DNA of 64,000 nucleotides, taken from the NCBI RefSeq assembly GCF_013280595.1, contig NZ_JAAATY010000001.1, forward strand, positions 1 through 64,000, given 5' to 3'. Every line of letters begins with the position of its first letter. Position 1 is the stretch's first letter. Both the position numbers and the translations under genes were made by a program. The DNA comes from Kibdelosporangium persicum (GTDB taxonomy: Bacteria; Actinomycetota; Actinomycetes; Mycobacteriales; Pseudonocardiaceae). Under the pieces are notes generated by a model that had not been told where the DNA came from, searched no databases, and worked only from the letters and a program-made list of their open reading frames with translations. Positions 58,382-64,000 of this stretch are shown one piece after another.

Positions 58382-58410
58382 GTAACGCTGTGCGTCCGGC
58401 CGGCCACTGT
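58382..58410 (+). promoter_or_regulatory. Candidate ECF-type promoter of the SARP gene
   Basis: GTAACG (58382-58387) and CACTGT (58405-58410) with a 17-nt spacer. The same pair with 16-nt spacing precedes the anti-sigma-like gene at 60410. GTAAC is a common -35 element of ECF sigma factors. Confidence 0.45.
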
Positions 58411-58444
58411 GTAGAAGCACCCGCTGACGACTTCGGGAGGGACA

Positions 58445-59266
58445 GTGACCGGGTTAGCAGAGCGAGTCTTTTCCACCGCCACGCAGGAAACCGCCGAACA
58501 GGAGGCAAGGATCATCAGGCTGCCGACCGCGGCCGGACAGGACCTGGCCGCCGAGCCCACCGGCCGCGCCACCGCCAGGGTGAACATGCTCGGTGGATTC
58601 CAGTTACTGGTCAACGGTGAACTGGTGCAGGTCAGCCTCACCGGGCAACGGCTGCTCGCGGTCGTCGCCTGCCGGCCAGGACCTGCGGTGCGCAGTCAGG
58701 TCGCGCACGTGTTGTGGCCGGACACCACCAGTGTCCGGGCGCACGCGAACCTGCGGACCGCGGTGTACCGGCTGGAACGCAGCTGTCCGGGCATGCTCGA
58801 GGCGACCAGCTCGTACCTGCGGCTGGCGCCGGGCATCACCGTCGATCTGGACCAGACCCGTGAGCTCGCCACGCGGATCCTGGCCACCGCGGGCCCGTTG
58901 GACCCCGAGCTGGTCAAGGACGCGCTCGAGGCGAACCTGTACGACGACCTGCTGCCGGAGTGGGACGAGGACTGGCTGTGCGAGCACCAGAGCCGGTACC
59001 GGCAGCTGCGACTGTCCTGTTTGGAAACTCTGTCGCAGCGGCTGGCGGAGTCCGGTCACCACGGTGCCGCCGTGCACGCCGCACTGGCCGCGGTGCACGC
59101 CGACTCGTTGCGCGACAGCGCACACGAGACGCTGATCAGGGCATGCCTGACGCAGGGCAACCGGCACGAGGCGCAGACTTACTTCGCCTCGTACCAAAGG
59201 ATCTTCCGCACCGAGCTGGGCGTCGAGCCCGCCGCGACCATCGGCCAGCTGCTGCGCACCGGCTGA
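58445..59266 (+). CDS. SARP-type regulator (winged helix plus BTAD)
   Basis: A 273-residue Streptomyces-antibiotic-regulatory-protein-like activator. After a ~45-residue leader come the OmpR-like winged helix (VNMLGGFQLLVNGELVQVSL, LLAVVACRPGPAVRSQVAHV, LWPDTTSVRAHANLRTAVYR) and the BTAD tetratricopeptide-like domain ending YFASYQRIFRTELGVEPAAT. GTG 58445 has GGGAGG upstream. SARPs usually activate pathway-specific operons; no biosynthetic cluster is adjacent, so the target may be distant. The promoter region shares a motif with the anti-sigma-like gene at 60410. Confidence 0.87.
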   Translation: MTGLAERVFSTATQETAEQEARIIRLPTAAGQDLAAEPTGRATARVNMLGGFQLLVNGELVQVSLTGQRLLAVVACRPGPAVRSQVAHVLWPDTTSVRAHANLRTAVYRLERSCPGMLEATSSYLRLAPGITVDLDQTRELATRILATAGPLDPELVKDALEANLYDDLLPEWDEDWLCEHQSRYRQLRLSCLETLSQRLAESGHHGAAVHAALAAVHADSLRDSAHETLIRACLTQGNRHEAQTYFASYQRIFRTELGVEPAATIGQLLRTG

Positions 59267-59369
59267 GCTGTGGTGATTCCGCTCCGGCACCGAACCGCCA
59301 CGCTGTGCTTGGTCGCCGAGTCCGTTCGTTGCACGCGCGGGTTCACCGACTTCGCGTTAGTCTCAACCA

Positions 59370-60050
59370 ATGGGGATCGAAGCGGGGGAGGGGGAACAAC
59401 CCTTCCCGCCCGACAGTGAACTCGTCGCCCGCCTGCGGGGCCGGGACGAGACGGCCTTCGTGCTGATGGTCGGTTCCTGGTCGGGCGGGCTGCTGAGACT
59501 GGCGAGACATTTCGTCTCCACCAACGATTCCGCCGCCGAGGTCGTGCAGGACACCTGGCTCGCGGTGATCCATGGCCTCGACTCGTTCGAAGGCAGATCG
59601 TCCCTGAAGACCTGGGTCTGCCGGATCCTGGTCAACACCGCGAAGCGCCGCGGTGTGCGGGAGGGCCGGACCATTCCGTGGAGCAGCCTGCCCGTCGCGC
59701 AGGACCAAGGGCCGACCGTGGATCCTGCTCGGTTCCTCGGCCCGGAGTCGGAAGATCCAGGTCACTGGCGGGTGTTCCCGCAGCCGTGGCCGATGCCGTC
59801 GCCGGAGCAGGAGGCGGTGGCCAAGGAGACGAGGGCCGTTGTCGAGGAGGCCCTCACGCACCTGCCCGACCGGCAACGCATAGTGATTACGCTGAGGGAC
59901 GTGGAAGGGTACAACGCCGAGGAGGTGTGCTCCATTCTGGAGCTCAGCGCGGCCAACCAGCGGGTTCTGCTGCACCGCGCGCGGGCGTTCGTCCGCGGGC
60001 GGCTCGAGGAGTACTTCGCGGGAGCCAAGGCGGCGGCTGATGGGGGATGA
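59370..60050 (+). CDS. ECF RNA polymerase sigma factor
   Basis: A 226-residue group 4 sigma factor. Region 2: RLARHFVSTNDSAAEVVQDT, WLAVIHGLDSFEGRSSLKTW and VCRILVNTAKRRG. Region 4: LPDRQRIVITLRDVEGYNAE, EVCSILELSAANQRVLLHRA. A linker rich in Pro/Trp (FLGPESEDPGHWRVFPQPWP) between the regions is long. It overlaps the start of a mini anti-sigma gene by 11 nt, its probable partner. The start codon ATG 59370 has no obvious ribosome site. Confidence 0.88.
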   Translation: MGIEAGEGEQPFPPDSELVARLRGRDETAFVLMVGSWSGGLLRLARHFVSTNDSAAEVVQDTWLAVIHGLDSFEGRSSLKTWVCRILVNTAKRRGVREGRTIPWSSLPVAQDQGPTVDPARFLGPESEDPGHWRVFPQPWPMPSPEQEAVAKETRAVVEEALTHLPDRQRIVITLRDVEGYNAEEVCSILELSAANQRVLLHRARAFVRGRLEEYFAGAKAAADGG

Positions 60051-60294
60051 TGCCGATCCAGGTGAGATGAGTTGTGCGCAACTGGTCGAGTTGGTCACCG
60101 ATTTCCTCGACGGCACACTGGATCCCGACACCAGCGACCGGTTTGAGGAGCACCTGCGCATCTGCGACGGCTGCGACACGTACATCGAGCAGTTCCGGCG
60201 GACGATCGACACGCTCGGCAGCCTGCCGGAGGCCGGCCTCCCGGAGGACGCGCGTGACGCGTTGCTGAACGCGTTCCGTGACTGGCCGAGGTAA
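60040..60294 (+). CDS. Mini zinc-finger anti-sigma-like protein (paralogue 2)
   Basis: An 84-residue protein with EMSCAQLVELVTDFLDGTLD followed by the zinc motif EEHLRICDGCDTYIEQFRRT (His-x3-Cys-x2-Cys). It overlaps the ECF sigma gene by 11 nt and is the likely cognate anti-sigma factor. Closely similar to the next gene and to the protein at 56612. Soluble, with no membrane or sensor domain, so it probably responds to intracellular redox or zinc changes, as ZAS proteins do. Confidence 0.86.
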   Translation: MGDDADPGEMSCAQLVELVTDFLDGTLDPDTSDRFEEHLRICDGCDTYIEQFRRTIDTLGSLPEAGLPEDARDALLNAFRDWPR

Positions 60295-60308
60295 GTGCCG
60301 GATTCGGC

Positions 60309-60336
60309 GTAACGTTTCGACGCCTCGCGACACTGT
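60309..60336 (+). promoter_or_regulatory. Candidate ECF-type promoter of the second anti-sigma gene
   Basis: GTAACG (60309-60314) and CACTGT (60331-60336) with a 16-nt spacer, matching the motif before the SARP gene. It suggests that the two genes share a sigma factor, possibly the ECF factor encoded at 59370. Confidence 0.45.
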
Positions 60337-60409
60337 TACACCATAAGACATTTTTTGTGGCTCGTCGCAGACAGTCCGGGGCGAGCGCACCATCGCAGGC
60401 GGTGACAGG

Positions 60410-60649
60410 ATGCCCGAACTGAGTTGCGCCGAGTTGGTCGAGCTTGTCACCGACTTTCTCGAAGGGACACTCGATCCTGGGACGAGGGACCGGTTCTACA
60501 GCCATCTCGCGATGTGCGAGGGCTGCGGTCCGTACGTGGACCAGATGCGGATGACCGTGCGAACGCTCGGTGACCTCCCCGAGGAGTCAGTGCCCGCCGA
60601 GGTGCGTGACGCGCTGCTGGCGGCGTTCCGGGAAGGGGAGACCCGATGA
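60410..60649 (+). CDS. Mini zinc-finger anti-sigma-like protein (paralogue 3)
   Basis: A 79-residue protein: MPELSCAELVELVTDFLEGT, then SHLAMCEGCGPYVDQMRMTV with the His-x3-Cys-x2-Cys zinc motif, and RDALLAAFREGETR. It is nearly collinear with paralogue 2 (same LVELVTDFL and LPE segments), indicating recent duplication. It has its own upstream region with a GTAACG motif and overlaps the next small gene by 4 nt. Confidence 0.86.
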   Translation: MPELSCAELVELVTDFLEGTLDPGTRDRFYSHLAMCEGCGPYVDQMRMTVRTLGDLPEESVPAEVRDALLAAFREGETR

Positions 60650-60855
60650 ACATCGTGACCGAGTTGACGAACCTGTCGCTGCACCGGCCCGCTCCGGACG
60701 CGACCGACGCCGAGGTCGCCACCTGGTACGAGCGCAAGGCGACCGTGCACGACGCCATGGCCGCCGACGCGGACGGCGTTGTCGCGGCCAAGGAACGTGC
60801 CTACGCCGCGGCCGCGCGGGCGCATGCCAGATCGCTGTCCCAGGCGGCCGCCTGA
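60646..60855 (+). CDS. Small helical protein after the anti-sigma gene
   Basis: A 69-residue protein without a recognisable domain. It starts MNIVTELTNLSLHRPAPDAT by a 4-nt overlap with the preceding gene, so it is very likely translated. Composition is Ala-rich and charged (EVATWYERKATVHDAMAADA, AYAAAARAHARSLS), predicting two helices. It may form part of the anti-sigma regulatory unit. Confidence 0.6.
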   Translation: MNIVTELTNLSLHRPAPDATDAEVATWYERKATVHDAMAADADGVVAAKERAYAAAARAHARSLSQAAA

Positions 60856-60874
60856 CCGTCCACTGTGGGCAGGG

Positions 60875-61372
60875 TCAGAGCAGGCCGCGGACGAAGGCCG
60901 CTTGGCCGGTGTGCTGCAGAACGTCCGAGATCACGCTGATCAGACGGACGCCCAGGGTCACCGGCGGGTCCCACGACTCGTCGACGATCCGCTCGAGGTC
61001 CTTGTTGGTCAGCGTCCTGACGTACTGGATGGTCTGCTCGTGCGTCGCGTCGTGGTAGCCGGTCAGCAGTTCCGCGGTGGCCTGTACTTTCGCCACCTGC
61101 TTCGCTGTGTGACCGTAGCCGGTGTCGGTCGGGTCGAGCGGCAGGCCGAACCGGTCGGCCCAGCCCTCGCCGGTCCACACCTGGGGGATGCCGGCGGCGT
61201 CGGCGATGTGGTCGTCCTGGACACGGGTGAGGTGCCAGACGAGCCACGCGATGGTGTTCGCCTTGTCGTTCACCCGGAGCGTGAGGTCTTCGGGGGACAG
61301 GCCGTTGACCACCGCGTGAACTTCCTCCTGGACACGACCGAACGCGTCGACGAGCAACTCCGCGCTTGTCAT
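60875..61372 (-). CDS. DinB/DUF664 family protein
   Basis: A 165-residue four-helix-bundle protein of the DinB/YfiT-like superfamily. Metal-binding histidines are placed as in the family: WLVWHLTRVQDDHIADA (His47, His54 region), GYHDATHEQTI and ISVISDVLQHTGQAAFVRGL. In actinobacteria many such proteins are thiol-dependent S-transferases or isomerases using mycothiol. It could therefore be a mycothiol-dependent detoxification enzyme; the substrate is unknown. Confidence 0.82.
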   Translation of the reverse strand: MTSAELLVDAFGRVQEEVHAVVNGLSPEDLTLRVNDKANTIAWLVWHLTRVQDDHIADAAGIPQVWTGEGWADRFGLPLDPTDTGYGHTAKQVAKVQATAELLTGYHDATHEQTIQYVRTLTNKDLERIVDESWDPPVTLGVRLISVISDVLQHTGQAAFVRGLL

Positions 61373-61482
61373 GGCACCGACCCTACCGGCTGATCACCGC
61401 TTCGCGCAGGTCGAGCACGCTCTCCCGAGCGACTGTCCACAGTAGAGGAATATGGTTCTCGTCCACTGTATCCGGCACAGGT

Positions 61483-61638
61483 TCAGGCATCGGTGACGAT
61501 TCCTTCGAGCAGCAGCGTCAGGAGCCGGTCGACGCTGCTCGGGCTGTGCTCGTTCGCCGACGAGAGCGACGTGACGAGCAGCAACAACGCGCATCTTGAA
61601 CCCCTTGCTGACCGGAGGTCAGCTCCGTTTCGTACCAT
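61483..61638 (-). pseudogene. Degraded TetR-type C-terminal remnant
   Basis: A 51-codon frame whose last ~30 residues (LLLLVTSLSSANEHSPSSVD, RLLTLLLEGIVTDA) look like the C-terminal helices of a TetR regulator. The first ~15 residues (MVRNGADLRSARGS) have no such character. No helix-turn-helix part is present; the frame starts 4 nt from a dispersed palindrome. It seems to be a truncated relic, though a genuine small protein cannot be excluded. Confidence 0.45.
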
Positions 61639-61641
61639 ACT

Positions 61642-61689
61642 CCTCGTGAGTGTTTATCAGTGTTAGAACACGGATAAACACTCACGAGG
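61642..61689. repeat. Dispersed 48-nt palindrome, copy 6 (most symmetric)
   Basis: Left arm CCTCGTGAGTGTTTATC (61642-61658), right arm GATAAACACTCACGAGG (61673-61689). The loop AGTGTTAGAACACG itself contains GTGTT-AG-AACAC, so this copy is almost fully self-complementary. Confidence 0.97.
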
Positions 61690-62032
61690 GATGACCAGGG
61701 GCGCCGCATCACTCTAGGTCCTGAGGCCCGGGACACCAGACCGCGTTGCGCCGCTCGCCGGATCACGCCTGGTCACCACGGTGCCGGAGTGCATAACACG
61801 ATCGGGTGGTTCGTGGTCACCGGCAGGCTCGGCGCGTCGCTGGTGGTATCGGCGGGCGATGGTCCTGGGGCCAGTGTGTCCATTGTGAACTCGGCGGTGC
61901 CCGGAGCGCCCTCCGGTTCGCCACGCTTGACCAGGTACTGGGCGGTCGGCCCGGCGATCGGCTGGCGTATCGTCCGGAACCGTAAGATGATCGCCGGTAG
62001 AGACCAGTTCGAGTCTGACCGGAGAGCCGGGA
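61690..62032. other. Intergenic stretch upstream of the REC-PP2C gene
   Basis: About 340 nt. A minus-strand frame (62051-61773) and a plus-strand frame (from 61789) are open, but neither has a family signature or ribosome site that I trust. GGAGAG precedes the GTG start at 62033, so the 3' part is the leader of that gene. Confidence 0.45.
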
Positions 62033-63226
62033 GTGGACGTTCTGGACGCACCGTCGAAGACGGGTCAGCCGTTGCGAGTGCTGCTCGTCGAGGACGACGA
62101 CGGCGATGCGTTCCTGGTCGCCGAAATGCTCGAAGACCTCGCTGAGCACGTCGTCCTGCATCGAGTGGAGACTCTTGCCCGTGCGCTGACCATGCCCGTG
62201 CAGGTCGACTGCGTCCTGCTGGACCTGCAACTGCCCGACGCGATCGGCCTGACGGCGGTACGCGAACTCACACAACACTCCCCGGGCACGGCGGTGGTCG
62301 TGCTGACGGGACAGCGTGACGAGGCGGTCGGTATCGCCGCGGTCGCCGCGGGCGCGCAGGACTACCTGGTCAAAGACCAAGTGGATGGCCGGTTGCTGGT
62401 CAAGGCGCTGCGATACGCCTGGGCGCGCAAGCGGGCCGAAGAAGCCGAGCGGCAGTTGTTGCAGCAGCGGTTGTTGTCGGACGGCAACCGGCGGCTCGAA
62501 CGTGGTCTGCTGCCCGTGCCGCTGCTGACCGACCCGGCCATGAAACTCGTCGCCCGGTACCGGCCTGGTCGCGGTGAATCGGTGCTGGGCGGGGATTTCT
62601 ACGACGCCGTCGAAATGCCGGACCGGACGCTGCACGTCGTCATCGGGGACGTCAGCGGGCACGGCCCGGATGAGGCGGCGCTCGGTGTCGCCGTGCGCAT
62701 CGCGTGGCGTTCCCTGGTGGTGGCGGGCCTGCCGACCAGCGAAATCCTGCGCACCATCGAGATCGTGCTGCACCACGAACGGATCAACCACAGCTTTGTC
62801 ACGCTGTGCGCGATCACCGTCGCGGCTGACCGGCGGTCGCTGCGGATGCGGCTGGCCGGGCATCCGCCGCCACTGCTGATCGAAGGTGCGTCCGGACGGT
62901 TGCTGCCGATGGACCACTTGGGTGTTCCGCTCGGCCTGCTTCCGGACGCCACCTGGGAGTCGGTCGACGTGCCATTGCGGCCCGGCTGGTCGCTGTTGCT
63001 CTACACCGACGGCGTGTTCGAGGGGAAGGTCAAGGGCCGGACCGACCGGCTCGGGCACGAGAACATGGCGCGACTGCTGCTCGAAGACCTGCGGCGGCAC
63101 CCGGACTGGCGGGCGCGGCCGGGTGACGTGCTCGACCGGCTGATCGCCGCGGTCGTGGACCTCAACCAGGGCCCGCTCGACGACGACGTGGCGCTCGCCC
63201 TGTTGAGCCACCACGATCCCCGATGA
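62033..63226 (+). CDS. Response regulator with PP2C/SpoIIE phosphatase output
   Basis: A 397-residue protein. The receiver domain (residues ~14-135) has the acidic pair in LLVEDDDGD and phosphoacceptor Asp64 in CVLLDLQLPD, with KDQVDGR carrying the Lys. A short coiled linker (KRAEEAERQLLQQRLLSDGN) leads to a PP2C-type phosphatase of the RsbU/SpoIIE family: VLGGDFYDAVEM, IGDVSGHGPDEAALG, LRMRLAGHPPPLLI and LLLYTDGVFEG. It would dephosphorylate an anti-sigma-factor antagonist in a partner-switching pathway. It overlaps the following sensor kinase gene by 4 nt, which probably phosphorylates it. Confidence 0.9.
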   Translation: MDVLDAPSKTGQPLRVLLVEDDDGDAFLVAEMLEDLAEHVVLHRVETLARALTMPVQVDCVLLDLQLPDAIGLTAVRELTQHSPGTAVVVLTGQRDEAVGIAAVAAGAQDYLVKDQVDGRLLVKALRYAWARKRAEEAERQLLQQRLLSDGNRRLERGLLPVPLLTDPAMKLVARYRPGRGESVLGGDFYDAVEMPDRTLHVVIGDVSGHGPDEAALGVAVRIAWRSLVVAGLPTSEILRTIEIVLHHERINHSFVTLCAITVAADRRSLRMRLAGHPPPLLIEGASGRLLPMDHLGVPLGLLPDATWESVDVPLRPGWSLLLYTDGVFEGKVKGRTDRLGHENMARLLLEDLRRHPDWRARPGDVLDRLIAAVVDLNQGPLDDDVALALLSHHDPR

Positions 63227-64000
63227 ACACCCTGCGCCGATGGGTGCTGCTGCTGATTCTCGTCGAGGCGGTGATGCTCGGCGCCGCGGTCGCGGGCGGC
63301 GTGATCGGCTTGACGCGGCTGGGCGAGGCGCGCGGCCGGTTGGTCGACCAGACCGATCCGGAGCTGATCCAGCAACGCGACCTGGAGACGTCCCTGCTCG
63401 ACCAGGAGACCGGCCTGCGCGGATTCCTCCTGGCCGGTCGTCCGGAGTTCCTGACGCCCTACCGGGACGGACGCGCACAGCAGGACAAGGCCGTGGCGGA
63501 GATGCGCAGGCTCGGTGCCGTCCCGGGCACCGCGGCGGGCGAGGACCTGGACACCGTGCTGGCCAAGGCCGCGCAGTGGCAGGAGACGGCCGAACGGATG
63601 ATCACGTCACCCGGTGAGCGGACTCTCGCGGACGCGGCGAACGTCCAGTTCGACGCGGTACGCGCGAGCCTGGACGCCCAACGTGTCAACCTCACCGCCG
63701 CCCGGGAGGCTGATCGCGACACGTTGCAGCGCTTGGCCACGCTGCTGGCAGTGGCGTTCGGTGTCATCGTCGCGCTGCTGGTGATTCTGTTCGTCATGCT
63801 GGCGATGGGATTCCACCGCCGGGTCGCGCGGCCGATCCTCGGGCTGGCCGGACACGTCAGGGCGGCGACCGACGACATCACCCGGCACGTCCCGGCCGGG
63901 CACGGGCCGCACGAGCTGCGGGAACTGGCCAAGGACGTGGAAGCCCTGCGGCAGCGCCTGGTCGACGAGGTGGCTCTGCTGGACAGGCGGACCACCGAGC
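63223..64000 (+). CDS. Sensor histidine kinase, N-terminal part (CHASE3/HAMP), cut by window end
   Basis: The open frame begins at ATG 63223 (4-nt overlap with the phosphatase gene) and runs off the right edge, giving 259 residues. TM1: LLLILVEAVMLGAAVAGGVI. The extracellular part has CHASE3 features (DLETSLLDQETGLRGFLLAG, PEFLTPYRDGRA). TM2: LLAVAFGVIVALLVILFVML. A HAMP domain follows (HRRVARPILGLAGHVRAATD). Histidine-kinase catalytic domains should follow outside the window. Such CHASE3/HAMP kinases typically pair with REC-PP2C proteins like the gene just upstream. Confidence 0.84.
   Translation, partial: MNTLRRWVLLLILVEAVMLGAAVAGGVIGLTRLGEARGRLVDQTDPELIQQRDLETSLLDQETGLRGFLLAGRPEFLTPYRDGRAQQDKAVAEMRRLGAVPGTAAGEDLDTVLAKAAQWQETAERMITSPGERTLADAANVQFDAVRASLDAQRVNLTAAREADRDTLQRLATLLAVAFGVIVALLVILFVMLAMGFHRRVARPILGLAGHVRAATDDITRHVPAGHGPHELRELAKDVEALRQRLVDEVALLDRRTTE

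Noticed and set aside
61773-62051. Minus-strand 92-codon gene upstream of the REC-PP2C gene
   Set aside because: No homology that I recognise, no ribosome site, and it overlaps the promoter and start region of the phosphatase gene.
1-64000. tRNA genes
   Set aside because: Scanning by eye for T-loop-like GGTTCGA segments found only matches inside supported coding genes without cloverleaf partners.

Overview
The window is high-GC actinobacterial DNA. Its coding is dense, many neighbouring genes overlap by 4 nt (ATGA or GTGA), and GTG starts are common. The families present (SARP regulator, ECF sigma factors with mini zinc-finger anti-sigma proteins, paired bacterial dynamins, PP2C/RsbU-type response regulator, FHA protein, LLM flavin monooxygenase with its reductase) fit a filamentous actinomycete. 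I favour Pseudonocardiales (Amycolatopsis/Kibdelosporangium/Lentzea-like), but I could not test this. I saw no rRNA, tRNA or CRISPR array.

Layout. 1-325: right end of an IS1380-family element that appears to have jumped into a dispersed 48-nt palindrome. 318-5340 (minus): a signal-less lysozyme/NlpC-type hydrolase followed by two dynamin-like GTPases. 5477-8177 (plus): an AAA+ ATPase and a DUF4255/Pvc16-like protein, normally partners in extracellular contractile injection systems but here without tube, sheath or baseplate genes. 8192-8531: two facing arrays of 22-bp tandem repeats. 8540-10960: DJ-1/PfpI-like protein, aldo/keto reductase, DUF427 protein. 10997-16146: a polyol-type PTS operon (Zn dehydrogenase, EIIA, EIIB, EIIC, PfkB kinase) facing a DeoR regulator and HPr, with a matching 15-nt operator-like sequence in both intergenic regions. 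16163-19293: MerR regulator and VIT/vWA protein. 19315-21222: eroded accessory stretch with a broken tniQ fragment and an orphan SUKH immunity-like gene. 21223-26956: secreted carboxylesterase, DUF899 protein, alditol oxidase, HSL esterase and OhrR-like regulator. 27061-31088 (minus): membrane protein, ABC exporter and two-component system in one operon. 31277-35201: MDR oxidoreductase, ECF sigma factor, GNAT, pirin, LysE exporter, Lrp regulator. 35218-36110: decayed IS3 element. 36234-38674: secreted cyclophilin, secreted sialidase, small phosphatase.

38732-43220 (minus) is a very tight four-gene operon (two esterases, an ATP-grasp protein, a GCS2-type ligase) that looks like an uncharacterised amide-forming pathway. 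43509-45849 is a TetR gene, a perfect palindromic operator and a two-component flavin monooxygenase. 45911-47497 is a membrane-anchored beta-propeller protein. 47727-53369 is a polyamine operon: unknown protein, arginine-processing DDAH-type hydrolase, PLP decarboxylase, homospermidine synthase and a DMT exporter. 53554-56511 (minus) couples an FAD protein, a small membrane protein and an FHA protein. 56612-60855 holds a CPA2 antiporter, a SARP regulator, an ECF sigma factor and three paralogous mini anti-sigma proteins. The right end has a DinB protein, a degraded TetR tail, a REC-PP2C phosphatase and the start of a sensor kinase that continues past the window.

The most distinctive features are: (1) the dispersed 48-nt palindrome (four full copies, one diverged, one halved by the IS), which supplies the stop codon of two unrelated genes; (2) the orphan injection-system ATPase/cap pair facing a hydrolase-plus-dynamin operon; (3) the inverted 22-bp repeat arrays; (4) the GCS2/ATP-grasp/esterase operon; and (5) the arginine-to-homospermidine operon with its unrecognised first gene.
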